DNA of 64,000 bases, from the NCBI GenBank assembly GCA_040269895.1, contig CP158568.1, positions 992,001-1,056,000 of the forward strand, given 5' to 3'. Positions 1-7,682 of this stretch are shown piece after piece. The position numbers were made by a program, and so were the translations under genes. The DNA comes from Ancalomicrobiaceae bacterium S20 (lineage in GTDB: Bacteria > Pseudomonadota > Alphaproteobacteria > Rhizobiales > Ancalomicrobiaceae). Within the stretch, counting starts at the first letter, position 1; every line of letters starts with the position of its first letter. Below the pieces are notes generated by a model. The model was not told the origin of the DNA. It ran no database searches and saw only the letters and a list, made by a program, of their open reading frames with translations.

Positions 1-570
1 CCGCCGGCCGGCATCATCGTTCTCGGCGGGGCGCAGGAGACCCATCTGACGGCGCTGCGCGGGGCGCCGCAGGTCAATGCCAGTGCCGAGCGGACGCTGG
101 TGGTCCCCGACCTCGCCCGGCTCTATCCGCAGGCGCGGATCGTGCTCACCGGCGGCAATGCCGGGGAGGCGCACGGCGTGTCGCTGTCGGAGGCGGAGAT
201 CATGCGCCAGCTGATCGTCTCGGCCGGCGTCGCGCCGGAGCGGATCACGACCGAGGGACGGTCCTGGACCACCTGGGAGAACGCGACCTTCACCAAGGCG
301 CTGGTCAATCCGGAGCCCGGCAGCCGCTGGCTGCTGGTGACTTCCGGCTGGCACATGCCGCGCGCCATGGGCGCGTTTCGCGCGGCCGGATGGGACGGGG
401 TCGTCGCCTATCCGGTCGACTTCGTGACCGGTGGGCCGGAGGCGCTCAATGCCGGATACGCGGGCGCCGGTCAGTCGCTCGCGCTGTTCGACATCCTGGC
501 CAAGGAGATCATAGGGCTTGCCGTCTATCGGATGGCGGGGCGGTCCGACGCCTGGTTCCCGGCGCCGTGA
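1..570 (+). CDS. YdcF/DUF218 family protein, 5'-truncated by window edge
   Basis: The frame is open from the first base, so the N-terminus lies outside the window; 189 residues are visible. They begin with a hydrophobic strand and Gly loop (IIVLGGAQ), then ASAERT, a second strand ARIVLTGGN, and the family hallmark LLVTSGWHMPRA, in which the Ser/His/Arg line the presumed ligand pocket. DUF218 proteins have a Rossmann-like fold and are often tethered by N-terminal membrane helices; ElyC and SanA relatives affect envelope integrity, and E. coli YdcF binds S-adenosylmethionine. No substrate can be assigned here. Its last 62 bp overlap the convergent DUF599 gene. Confidence 0.85.
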   Translation, partial: PPAGIIVLGGAQETHLTALRGAPQVNASAERTLVVPDLARLYPQARIVLTGGNAGEAHGVSLSEAEIMRQLIVSAGVAPERITTEGRSWTTWENATFTKALVNPEPGSRWLLVTSGWHMPRAMGAFRAAGWDGVVAYPVDFVTGGPEALNAGYAGAGQSLALFDILAKEIIGLAVYRMAGRSDAWFPAP

Positions 571-1303
571 TCCCGGTTTCCGGGTTTTGCCCCCGAGGCG
601 GCGGCATCAACGGATCCGGGCCGTCCTCGAGCGAATGCAGGGCGTGACTCAGGTATTGACGGCGCAGCAGCACGAGCAGGATGACGGTCGTCGTCGCCAT
701 GAAGATCCAGGCGTTGACGAGCCAGCCCATGAAGCCGAGCGAGAAGAACAGCGCGCGCAGGCCCCAATGGAAATGGTGGCCGGCGTCGATCTGCATTTCG
801 GAAAAGCGCCGGGCGGCGACGACGCCCTGCGCCGGATCGTGGTCGTCGGAGGCGTTCGGAACGGCGCCGATCAGGATCGCGGCGTAGTTGAACAGCCGGT
901 ACGACCAGCCGAACTTGAAGAAGGCGTAGCCGTAGATCACAACCAGGCCCAGCGCCTTGGTCTGCAGCGCCATGCGGCTGGTGGCGACATGCAGCGGGAT
1001 CTCGGACAGGATCTCGAGCAGCCGGTCGGCCTGATTGAGCAGACCGAAAGCGGCGCCGACGGCGATCAGCGAGGTCGAGGCGAAGAAGGCGGTGCCGTTC
1101 TGAAGGCTCGACATGATCGCCGTGTCGACGATGCGCACGTCGCGCTCCAGCATGCGGGCGGCCCAGACGCGACGATGCATGTCCATGCGCCGCGACAGGC
1201 TGCGGTCGCCCAGGCTGGTCTTGTCGACCAAATAGCCGACGCCGAACCAGGCGAAGATGAACCAGGCGAGGGCGAAGGCGTCGGGAAAGATCGGGATCGG
1301 CAT
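509..1303 (-). CDS. DUF599 family membrane protein
   Basis: A 264-residue protein of the DUF599 family, of unknown function and frequent in Rhizobiales. The start is placed at MPIPIF because an extension upstream to 1351 is Arg-rich and lacks hydrophobic character. About four membrane segments can be seen: residues 8-26, 64-88, 112-132, and one near residue 200 after HHFHWGLRALFF. The intervening QNGTAFFASTSLIA stretch and the FKFGWSYRLFNY segment are the most conserved-looking parts. The C-terminal 35 residues are polar and Pro/Arg-rich, and their codons overlap the convergent YdcF-like gene. Function is not inferred. Confidence 0.8.
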   Translation of the reverse strand: MPIPIFPDAFALAWFIFAWFGVGYLVDKTSLGDRSLSRRMDMHRRVWAARMLERDVRIVDTAIMSSLQNGTAFFASTSLIAVGAAFGLLNQADRLLEILSEIPLHVATSRMALQTKALGLVVIYGYAFFKFGWSYRLFNYAAILIGAVPNASDDHDPAQGVVAARRFSEMQIDAGHHFHWGLRALFFSLGFMGWLVNAWIFMATTTVILLVLLRRQYLSHALHSLEDGPDPLMPPPRGQNPETGITAPGTRRRTAPPSDRRQAL

Positions 1304-1435
1304 GGCGGCACCATGCCCCATTCGAGGCCGGATTCGCCAGTCCCGGCGCATCGGCTCATTGCCGGGAAACGAGCCTCATCCGGACCCGGCGGTGCGCCGG
1401 GGCCGGACGACGGGGCCGAGGGCAGGGCAGGCCGA

Positions 1436-1708
1436 TCAGTGGCGCAGGCTCTGCCAGTAGAGCTGCTGCTGGATGCGATAGGCCGCCGCGGCGTTGCGCT
1501 CGGCCCATGCGGGTCCGTTGCCGCGCACATAGTCCGAGCCGGCGGTGGCCGGATTGTCGGCATAGGCGCCCGAGGCGCGGTCGTTGTAGGTCCGGACGTG
1601 GTGCTGGCGCACGTGGTGGTGCTTCTTCTTGGTGGTGTGCGCGAAGGCCGCTGCCGGCGCGAGGCCGACGAAGCAGGCGGCGAGGGCGATCGACACGAGT
1701 TTGCGCAT
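1436..1708 (-). CDS. small secreted His-rich protein
   Basis: A 90-residue protein starting MRKLVSIALAACFVGL, a clear Sec signal peptide ending around AAAFA. The mature part opens with a Lys/His-rich segment (HTTKKKHHHVRQHHVRTYND) and ends in an Ala/Gln-rich helix, IQQQLYWQSLRH. GGAG sits 9 bp before this ATG, which decides it over the ATG three codons earlier. Such short basic periplasmic proteins are common in Rhizobiales and have no assigned role; metal binding by the histidines is only a possibility. It is followed by the DUF599 gene on the same strand across 132 bp. Confidence 0.65.
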   Translation of the reverse strand: MRKLVSIALAACFVGLAPAAAFAHTTKKKHHHVRQHHVRTYNDRASGAYADNPATAGSDYVRGNGPAWAERNAAAAYRIQQQLYWQSLRH

Positions 1709-1881
1709 GGCGTGCATCTCCGGTTTGCGATCCCGCGCGGAGGCGGTTGTCAGCAAAACCCACGGCGCGGCCGTAAGTTCGCCGCCGCACACCCGGCACG
1801 GCCGCTTTTTCGTCGCCTCGCGCAAGGTTGAAGCGGGGTGTGCCCCGCGTGAGCCACGGCCCGCGCCCGGCGCCGCTCCTC

Positions 1882-2778
1882 TCAGAGCAGGGGCGTCAGG
1901 CGCTCGGTCAGGAAGTCCATGAACAGGCGGATCTTGAGATCGAGCGTCGCGCGCTTCGGGTAGAGCAGGGAGAGGTCGTAGAGCGCCTTGAGCCGCCAGT
2001 CGGGCAGCACGGGAACGAGCGCGCCGCGCTCGACGTCGGCACGCGCGACCAGCGTGTTGACGCGGGCGATGCCGAAGCCGGCGACCGCCGCGCGCAGGCC
2101 GAGCAAGGGATCGTTGGCGCAGATGCGCGGGGCGATACGGACATCGACGGTCCGGGGGCCGTCGAAGGACCAGATCTCCGGTCCCGGGCGCAGCGATGCG
2201 GCGAGCAGCCGGTGGTCGAGCAGCGCCTCCGGCTCCTGTGGCGCGCCGTGGCGCGCGATGTAGTCCGGCGAGGCGACCAGCATCATGCCGACCGTGCCGA
2301 GCCGGCGCAGCAACAGCGCGGAGTCGGGTACGGCGCCGATATGCAGCGTCATATCGGCGCCGAACTCGACCGGATCGTGCCGCGCGTTGTCGAACAGGAC
2401 GGCGAAGTCGACCGAGGGATGGATCGCCGCGAATTCGGCCAGCCAGGGCTGCACGACGGTGATGCCGAGCGCGTAGGGCAGCACCAGCCGGACGGTGCCC
2501 GCGGGCGCGCGCGTCAGGCCGCGGATCTCGGACTCGGCGTCGCGGATGACGTCCACCGCCTGCGAGACCTTCTCGTAAAACGCCGTTCCGGCCTCGGTCG
2601 GCGACACGTTGCGGGTGGTGCGGTTGATCAGCACGGTGCCGAGACGCTTTTCGAGCTCGAGCAGCTTTCGGCTGATGGTCGCCACCGGCAGGCCGGTCTT
2701 GCGCGCCGCCTGCGTGAGGCTGCGCTGCTCGTAGACGCCAATGAAGACTTCGATATCGTCGATGCGCGGCATGAACAT
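1882..2778 (-). CDS. LysR-family transcriptional regulator
   Basis: A 298-residue LysR-type regulator. The N-terminal winged helix-turn-helix runs from PRIDDIEVFIGVYEQRSLTQ through ARKTGLPVATISRKLLELEK and ends at LINRTTRNVSPTEAG; the rest is a periplasmic-binding-like effector domain. The start could be 2778 (MFMP) or 2772 (MPRI); an upstream extension to 2925 is Arg/Pro-rich and not family-like. It is divergent from a glutathione S-transferase gene beginning 335 bp away, the usual arrangement for a LysR regulator and its target, and the gap holds a palindromic candidate operator (2911-2924). The inducer cannot be inferred. Confidence 0.9.
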   Translation of the reverse strand: MFMPRIDDIEVFIGVYEQRSLTQAARKTGLPVATISRKLLELEKRLGTVLINRTTRNVSPTEAGTAFYEKVSQAVDVIRDAESEIRGLTRAPAGTVRLVLPYALGITVVQPWLAEFAAIHPSVDFAVLFDNARHDPVEFGADMTLHIGAVPDSALLLRRLGTVGMMLVASPDYIARHGAPQEPEALLDHRLLAASLRPGPEIWSFDGPRTVDVRIAPRICANDPLLGLRAAVAGFGIARVNTLVARADVERGALVPVLPDWRLKALYDLSLLYPKRATLDLKIRLFMDFLTERLTPLL

Positions 2779-2910
2779 GGGTCCGGGACGCGCGCGGGCC
2801 GCCGGCCGGCGCGTCGTCGCTTTGTCGTCAGGTGGGGAGTTTCGTCGGCTTCGATGCCGGACGGGCCGCGCGCCCCGTCGCTGCGAGGACGCTCTTGATC
2901 GCTCTATTAC

Positions 2911-2924
2911 TGTAAGATCTGACA
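2911..2924. promoter_or_regulatory. candidate LysR operator between LysR and GST genes
   Basis: TGTAAGATCTGACA is a 14-bp near-perfect palindrome centred on AGATCT with T and A at its outer ends, close to the T-N11-A pattern bound by LysR-type regulators. It lies inside a wider pair of 7-bp arms, GCTCTAT (2901-2907) and ATAGAGC (2940-2946). The 335-bp divergent gap 2779-3113 is otherwise featureless. Functional assignment is inference from position and symmetry. Confidence 0.4.
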
Positions 2925-3113
2925 ATAAGCGATGGGGCGATAGAGCTTTTCTGGCGGATTTCGGGCTTTTTTGGATGACGCTGCGTCGTCTTCCCCTGCG
3001 CGATCGGAGCCTATTTCAACGCGGCTGATGACCTCCGTCAGCAAAAGGCGTTGGACGTGCCCGCCGCGCGGGGCTTCTCTCTGCGCGGGTCCAAAGCACG
3101 GGAGGCCGTCGAC

Positions 3114-3761
3114 GTGAGACTGGTGATCGGCAACAAGAACTATTCGTCGTGGTCGCTCCGGCCGTGGCTGGTGGCACGCCATTTCGGCATCGCGTTCGAC
3201 GAGACGATGATCTTGCTGGACATGCCGGACACGCGCGAGCAGATCCTGCGCTATTCGCCGTCCGGTCGGGTGCCGTGCCTCGTCGATGGCGAGATCGCGA
3301 TCTGGGAAACGCTGGCGATCATCGAATACTTGGCCGAGCGCTTCCCCGAACACGCGATCTGGCCGCGCGATCCGGTGGCCCGGGCGCTCGCGCGGTCGAT
3401 CGCCAACGAGATGCACGCGGGCTTCGGCGCGTTGCGGTCGGCGTGTCCGATGAACCTGCGCAAGACCTTCCCCTGGCAGGACTGGGGCGGTCCGGCGGCC
3501 GCCGCCGACGTCGCGCGGATCGTGGCGCTGTGGCGCGACGCGCGGGCTCGATTCGGGCAGGGCGGGCCGTTCCTGTTTGGCGCCTTCTCGGCCGCCGACG
3601 CCATGTATGCACCGGTGGTCACGCGGCTGAAGACCTATTCCTGGCCGGTCGAGCCGGACATCCGTGCCTATATCGACGCTGTGTTCGACCTGCCGGCCAT
3701 GCGCGCCTGGTGCGACGCGGCGGCGACCGAGACCTGGATCGTGCCGTCCGACGAGGTCTGA
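3114..3761 (+). CDS. glutathione S-transferase family protein
   Basis: A 215-residue GST. The thioredoxin-like N-terminal domain begins VRLVIGNKNYSSWSLRPWL, whose SSWSLRP segment carries the candidate catalytic serine of this subfamily, followed by SPSGRVPCLVDGEIAIWETL with the cis-Pro and the glutathione-gamma-glutamyl-binding Glu-Thr. The C-terminal domain is helical (FGAFSAADAMYAPVVTRL). A GTG start at 3114 is chosen because GGGAGG lies 9 bp upstream and the protein then begins like its family; an ATG at 3051 would add 21 unrelated residues. It probably acts in the cytosol on electrophiles or as a maleylacetoacetate-isomerase-type enzyme; substrate unknown. Divergent LysR gene upstream. 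Confidence 0.88.
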   Translation: MRLVIGNKNYSSWSLRPWLVARHFGIAFDETMILLDMPDTREQILRYSPSGRVPCLVDGEIAIWETLAIIEYLAERFPEHAIWPRDPVARALARSIANEMHAGFGALRSACPMNLRKTFPWQDWGGPAAAADVARIVALWRDARARFGQGGPFLFGAFSAADAMYAPVVTRLKTYSWPVEPDIRAYIDAVFDLPAMRAWCDAAATETWIVPSDEV

Positions 3762-3819
3762 CGGCGGCGCAGCGCGGGGCGGCGAAGCAGGCCCGTCGAT
3801 GAGGGGCCCGCGCGCCGGT

Positions 3820-4035
3820 TCAATGCAGCGTGCCGGACAGGTTTTCGAACCAGGCGAGGCTCGGCGCCGGCACGGCTTCGCTCCGCGCGGCGGCGTTGCC
3901 GCGCGATCCGGCAGTCCGGCCTTCGAACCGGCTCCGGAAGGCGTCGGCGATCCGGCGGTCGCGGCGCATGCGCATATCGCAACGGGCGATCCGGACGAGC
4001 AGCGCACGCGGGCGGTCGGCGGTGTCGGTCGTCAT
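3820..4035 (-). CDS. small hypothetical protein
   Basis: A 71-residue, Arg-rich protein ending WFENLSGTLH. I recognise no domain. Support for coding is a good ribosome-binding site (GGGAG, 8 bp before the ATG), a compact helical-looking core (RRIADAFRSRFEG) and its position as the only plausible frame in the stretch. It is convergent with the GST gene, 58 bp away. Function unknown. Confidence 0.5.
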   Translation of the reverse strand: MTTDTADRPRALLVRIARCDMRMRRDRRIADAFRSRFEGRTAGSRGNAAARSEAVPAPSLAWFENLSGTLH

Positions 4036-4182
4036 CGGCGGTCTCCCTCACTGACCTTCCGGCCCGGCCGGATGGTCCCGGACGAGCGGATGGTTCGTTT
4101 CGATCGCACCATCGAGGAGAGGCCCTGAATGCGGCGCCAAGGCGTCGTTCATCGGTCGTTAACGTGATTTCGTGCGTGGGCA

Positions 4183-4230
4183 CCGCGACGCCGCGACGCC
4201 GCGACGCCGCGACGCCGCGACGCCGCGACG
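4183..4230. repeat. tandem repeat, six copies of an 8-bp unit
   Basis: CCGCGACG is repeated six times without interruption (48 bp) in the 373-bp gap between the small hypothetical gene and the MFS gene. An 8-bp period is not a multiple of three, so it is not a coding repeat. The remainder of the gap contains only the MFS terminator. Confidence 0.9.
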
Positions 4231-4305
4231 CCGGCCGGCCCCACGGTAGGGAGCCGCGCGCCCGTTCAGGTGTGTCCGGACCGGAGTGGAACTCCGCCCA
4301 CGAAA

Positions 4306-4329
4306 AAGGCCCCCGTCGCCGGGGGCCTT
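4306..4329 (-). terminator. rho-independent terminator of the MFS gene
   Basis: Read on the minus strand, a 9-bp stem AAGGCCCCC/GGGGGCCTT around a 6-nt loop is followed by a T tract (TTTTTCG). It lies about 80 bp past the stop codon of the transporter gene. Confidence 0.8.
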
Positions 4330-4408
4330 GGAAGGCGGGGTGCCCGAGTGCACCCGTCGGGATCCCGGGGCGGGCAAGCCGTGCCCCGGGATCGCTCGTC
4401 CGCGATGA

Positions 4409-6094
4409 TCAGCGGTTTTCGAAGGTGAAGATGTCGCGATCCTTGGTTTCCGGAATGAACAGGAAACCGATCACGAAGGTCATCGCCGCGATGACGATCG
4501 GGTACCACAGGCCGTAGAAGATATCGCCGGTCTGGGCCACCATGGCGAAGGCCGTCGCCGGCAGCAGGCCGCCGAACCAGCCGTTGCCGATGTGGTAGGG
4601 CAGCGACATCGAGGTGTAGCGGATGCGGGTCGGGAACAGTTCGACCAGCGCCGCGGCGATCGGGCCGTAGACCATCGTCACGAAGATGACGAGCACGAAC
4701 AGGATGCCGATGATGGTCGCGACCTGCGGCCGGAAGATATCGAACGGGTTCGACATCTTGACGATGCTCGGGTCGCCGGCCTTCGGGTAGCCGGCGGCCT
4801 GGGCCGCGGCGAGCGTGGCCTTCTGGCTGTCGGCGAGCTTGGTGGTGTCGAACGCGACATCGGTGCCGCCGAGCGTGATCTTGGCCGGCACGGTGCCCGG
4901 GGTCAGCGTCGTCGTATACTTGATCGACGACTTCGACAGGTAGTCGCGGGCGAGGTCGCACGACGAGGTGAACTTGCGGGTGCCGACCGGGTTGAACAGG
5001 TCGCCGCAGTCCTTGGGGTCGGCGGTCACGGTCACCTGGACGGTCTCGACCGCCTTGGCGAGCACCGGGTTGGCGGTCTCGGCGAGCTTGGTGAACAGCG
5101 GGAAGTAGGTCAGCGCCGCGATCAGGCAGCCGGCCAGGATGATCGGCTTGCGGCCGATGCGGTCGCTGAGCGCGCCGAACACGACGAAGAAGATCGTGCC
5201 GATCAGGAGCGACCAGGCGATCAGCAGGTTGGCGGTGTAGCCGTCGACCTTCAGGATCGATTGCAGGAAGAACAGCGCGTAGAACTGGCCCGTGTACCAG
5301 ACCACGCCCTGGCCGGCGACGAGGCCGAGGAGGGCGAGCAGCGCGATCTTGGCGTTCTTCCACTGGCCGAAGGCTTCCGTGAGCGGCGCCTTCGAATGCG
5401 TGCCCTCGGCCTTCATGCGCTGGAACGCCGGGCTCTCGTTGAGCTGCATGCGGATCCAGACCGACACGCCGAGCAGCAGGATCGAGACCCAGAACGGAAC
5501 GCGCCAGTAGAAGTCGGCGAAGTCCTTCTCACCGACGATCGAGCGCACGGCGAGGATGACCAGCAGCGACAGGAACAGGCCGAGCGTCGCGGTGGTCTGG
5601 ATCCACGAGGTGTAGAAGCCGCGGCGGCCCATGGGGGCGTGTTCGGCGACGTAGGTCGCGGCACCGCCGTATTCGCCGCCGAGCGCGAGGCCCTGCAGCA
5701 GGCGCAGCGAAATCAGGATGACCGGGGCGGCAAATCCGATCTGGGCCGAGCCGGGCAGGATACCGACGATGAAGGTCGACAGACCCATGATCAGGATCGT
5801 GACCAGGAAGGTATACTTGCGGCCGACGAGATCGCCGATGCGGCCGAACACCAGAGCGCCGAACGGACGAACCAGGAAGCCGGCGGCGAAGGCGAGCAGC
5901 GCGAAGATGTTGCGGGTCGACTCGTCATACTGCGAGAAGAACTGCGCGCCGATGATCGCGGCGAGCGAGCCGTACAGATAGAAGTCGTACCACTCGAAGA
6001 CGGTGCCGAGCGAGGAGGCGAAAATCACCTTTCGCTCTTCTGCCGTCATGGGGCGCGCTGCGGCGCCTTTGGCGGGCATGCTGGTTACGGACAT
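4409..6094 (-). CDS. MFS transporter, metabolite:H+ symporter type, with large periplasmic insertion
   Basis: A 561-residue major facilitator of the MHS (metabolite:H+ symporter) type, related to proline/betaine and shikimate transporters. The TM1 entry SSLGTVFEWYDFYLYG, the loop motif GRIGDLVGRKY (81-94), RLLQGLALGGEYGGA (131-145) and the second-half DRIGRKP (311-317) are all present. It is about 110-120 residues longer than typical members because of a hydrophilic insertion at residues 338-455, between helices 9 and 10, containing two cysteines (C363, C379) that could pair in the periplasm. Start 6094 is preceded by GAGGAAACCCCA; an upstream extension to 6325 is not family-like. Substrate unknown; no partner gene adjacent. 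Confidence 0.88.
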   Translation of the reverse strand: MSVTSMPAKGAAARPMTAEERKVIFASSLGTVFEWYDFYLYGSLAAIIGAQFFSQYDESTRNIFALLAFAAGFLVRPFGALVFGRIGDLVGRKYTFLVTILIMGLSTFIVGILPGSAQIGFAAPVILISLRLLQGLALGGEYGGAATYVAEHAPMGRRGFYTSWIQTTATLGLFLSLLVILAVRSIVGEKDFADFYWRVPFWVSILLLGVSVWIRMQLNESPAFQRMKAEGTHSKAPLTEAFGQWKNAKIALLALLGLVAGQGVVWYTGQFYALFFLQSILKVDGYTANLLIAWSLLIGTIFFVVFGALSDRIGRKPIILAGCLIAALTYFPLFTKLAETANPVLAKAVETVQVTVTADPKDCGDLFNPVGTRKFTSSCDLARDYLSKSSIKYTTTLTPGTVPAKITLGGTDVAFDTTKLADSQKATLAAAQAAGYPKAGDPSIVKMSNPFDIFRPQVATIIGILFVLVIFVTMVYGPIAAALVELFPTRIRYTSMSLPYHIGNGWFGGLLPATAFAMVAQTGDIFYGLWYPIVIAAMTFVIGFLFIPETKDRDIFTFENR

Positions 6095-6811
6095 TGGGGT
6101 TTCCTCTGTTGCTTTTCGAAGTGCTCCCGGCCATCGCCTGCGCAGCCGTCGCCACGTCTTCAGGGATGACGAGGCGGCGACCTGCCGGATGGTTCGGGAG
6201 TGGCTCCCTTGGTTCGACGTCCTGGATTTCGACTTCCTGGAATTCCCGTCGCGGTGCTCTGCTCCGTAGACCGAGGCACCAGCGAACCGATTTAGTGCCC
6301 GGCCAAACTTCGCATTGCCGCGCACTTCCGCGCCCCGGCATGACCGGAGGCGCTTCGGACCGGTCGAGAACGGTGGAACGTCAGGGCGCCGCCGTCTCGT
6401 GGTCCGGATCTGATCGAAACTCCTCCCTCGTCGCTCGCCAATCGCCGCAACCCTCGGTTACGTTATCCTTCGGGAAGTCCTCCCGGCGATCGATGCGGCT
6501 CGGTCTGGTCTCATTCCGCCATTTCGATGTGTACCACCTGTCCGGGAACCCGGATCGGCGCCGATCAGCGAAAAACGGCGGAACTTCGACGCTGGACGAT
6601 ACCGTCAGGGTTCCGACATCGCCATACCGGACAGGGTTGACACTTCGTTTATATGTGAAAACACGTATACCGCTCCGGTGGTGCGGTGCAACATCAGTCA
6701 GGCCCGGCGGGGCGCGTCCCGCGGTCCCGAAAGGGCGCTCGTGACCGACAGTGTGGAGGAGCGCGCCGGGTCGGATTGACCCGGCAGCGCCTCCCGGAGC
6801 ATGGTCGCGGC
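6095..6811. other. 717-bp intergenic region, divergent promoters
   Basis: No credible coding frame is present between the divergent MFS and DUF1489 genes. The right part is locally AT-richer and contains TTGACA (6637-6642) next to an inverted repeat (6650-6669, listed separately). Nothing else was recognised. Confidence 0.5.
6650..6669. promoter_or_regulatory. inverted repeat upstream of DUF1489 gene
   Basis: TATATGTG-AAAA-CACGTATA is an 8-bp inverted repeat with one mismatch, 7 bp downstream of a consensus-like TTGACA at 6637-6642. It could be an operator overlapping a promoter for the DUF1489 gene, which starts 142 bp further on. I cannot assign the binding protein, and no -10 hexamer at ideal spacing is obvious. 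Confidence 0.35.
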
Positions 6812-7243
6812 ATGACTCTCCACTTGATCAAACTCTGCGTCGGCTGCGACAGCGTGGCGGATCTCGCCGGCTGGATCGACGAGCGGCTGGCCGAGCGGCG
6901 ACGTCGCGGCGAGCGGCCGGTCCACATCCATCGCACCCGCCAGAGCCCGAAGAAGCGCGACGAGATCCTCGATGGCGGATCGCTCTACTGGGTGATCAAG
7001 GGCCAGGTGATGGTGCGCGAGACGATCGTCGATCTGGTGCAGGTCGAGGACGCCGCGGGCGTGCCGCATTGCGATATCATGCTCTCGGGCGACCTGGTGC
7101 AGGTCGAGCCGCGGCCGTGCCGGCCGTTCCAGGGCTGGCGCTATCTCGCCGACCACGAGCGGCCGCGCGACATACCCGGCGCCCGCAGCCACGATCTGTC
7201 GCCCGAGCTCTGGCGCGAACTCGCCACGCTCGGCCTGCTCTGA
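6812..7243 (+). CDS. DUF1489 family protein
   Basis: A 143-residue protein matching the alphaproteobacterial DUF1489 family from its first residues (MTLHLIKLCVGCDSVADLAG) through HIHRTRQSPKKRDEILDGGS and the QVEPRPCRPFQGWRYL region. Family members are about 140 residues, cytosolic and of unknown function. The start at 6812 gives the family length; in-frame sequence upstream to 6686 is Arg-rich and unrelated. It is followed after 14 bp by a small secreted protein on the same strand, so the two are probably co-transcribed. Confidence 0.85.
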   Translation: MTLHLIKLCVGCDSVADLAGWIDERLAERRRRGERPVHIHRTRQSPKKRDEILDGGSLYWVIKGQVMVRETIVDLVQVEDAAGVPHCDIMLSGDLVQVEPRPCRPFQGWRYLADHERPRDIPGARSHDLSPELWRELATLGLL

Positions 7244-7257
7244 CCCGGAGGTATGCG

Positions 7258-7611
7258 ATGGCGCGACGTCCTTTTTCGATCGTGTCGCCAAGGGCCGTGC
7301 TCGTCGCCGTCGGCGCCGCGCTGGCGCTTCTGCTCGCCGGCCAGCCGGAGGCATCGGCCGGAACCAGGCCGTGCCGGACCGGCGCGGACGGCCGGCCCGT
7401 GCCGCTCGGCTGCAAGCCAGCCGCGACGCAGGCGCCGGTCCGGCCGGAGGAGGGCGGACCGGTCTCGGCGCTGACCTTCAAGGACCGGCAGCCGGCGCGG
7501 CCGAAGCCGGAGACCGATGCGGACGGCAGAAGCGTTTATCGGTTCCAGGACGGCACGACCGTGACGATCGGCGGTTCGGTGCAGGTCGAGGTGCTCGGCC
7601 GCATCCGCTGA
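7258..7611 (+). CDS. small secreted hypothetical protein
   Basis: A 117-residue protein with an excellent ribosome-binding site (GGAGGTATGCG before ATG). Residues 1-33 form a signal peptide (FSIVSPRAVLVAVGAALALL ... ASAGTR). The mature part has two cysteines (RPCRTGADG, LGCKP), a Pro-rich linker, and a C-terminal beta-rich segment, VYRFQDGTTVTIGGSVQVEV. No family is recognised; periplasmic location is inferred from the signal. It follows the DUF1489 gene by 14 bp and is convergent with panC. Confidence 0.7.
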   Translation: MARRPFSIVSPRAVLVAVGAALALLLAGQPEASAGTRPCRTGADGRPVPLGCKPAATQAPVRPEEGGPVSALTFKDRQPARPKPETDADGRSVYRFQDGTTVTIGGSVQVEVLGRIR

Positions 7612-7682
7612 GGGAGACACAGGCGCGCAGGGCTTCGGCGGCCGAGCAGTTCGCACGGCCGGCGCGAGATACGGCTCGGGAC

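Noticed and set aside
4183-4230. CRISPR array
   Set aside because: The repeats are contiguous 8-mers without spacers; no cas genes are in the window. The 21-bp array at 59183 is likewise contiguous.
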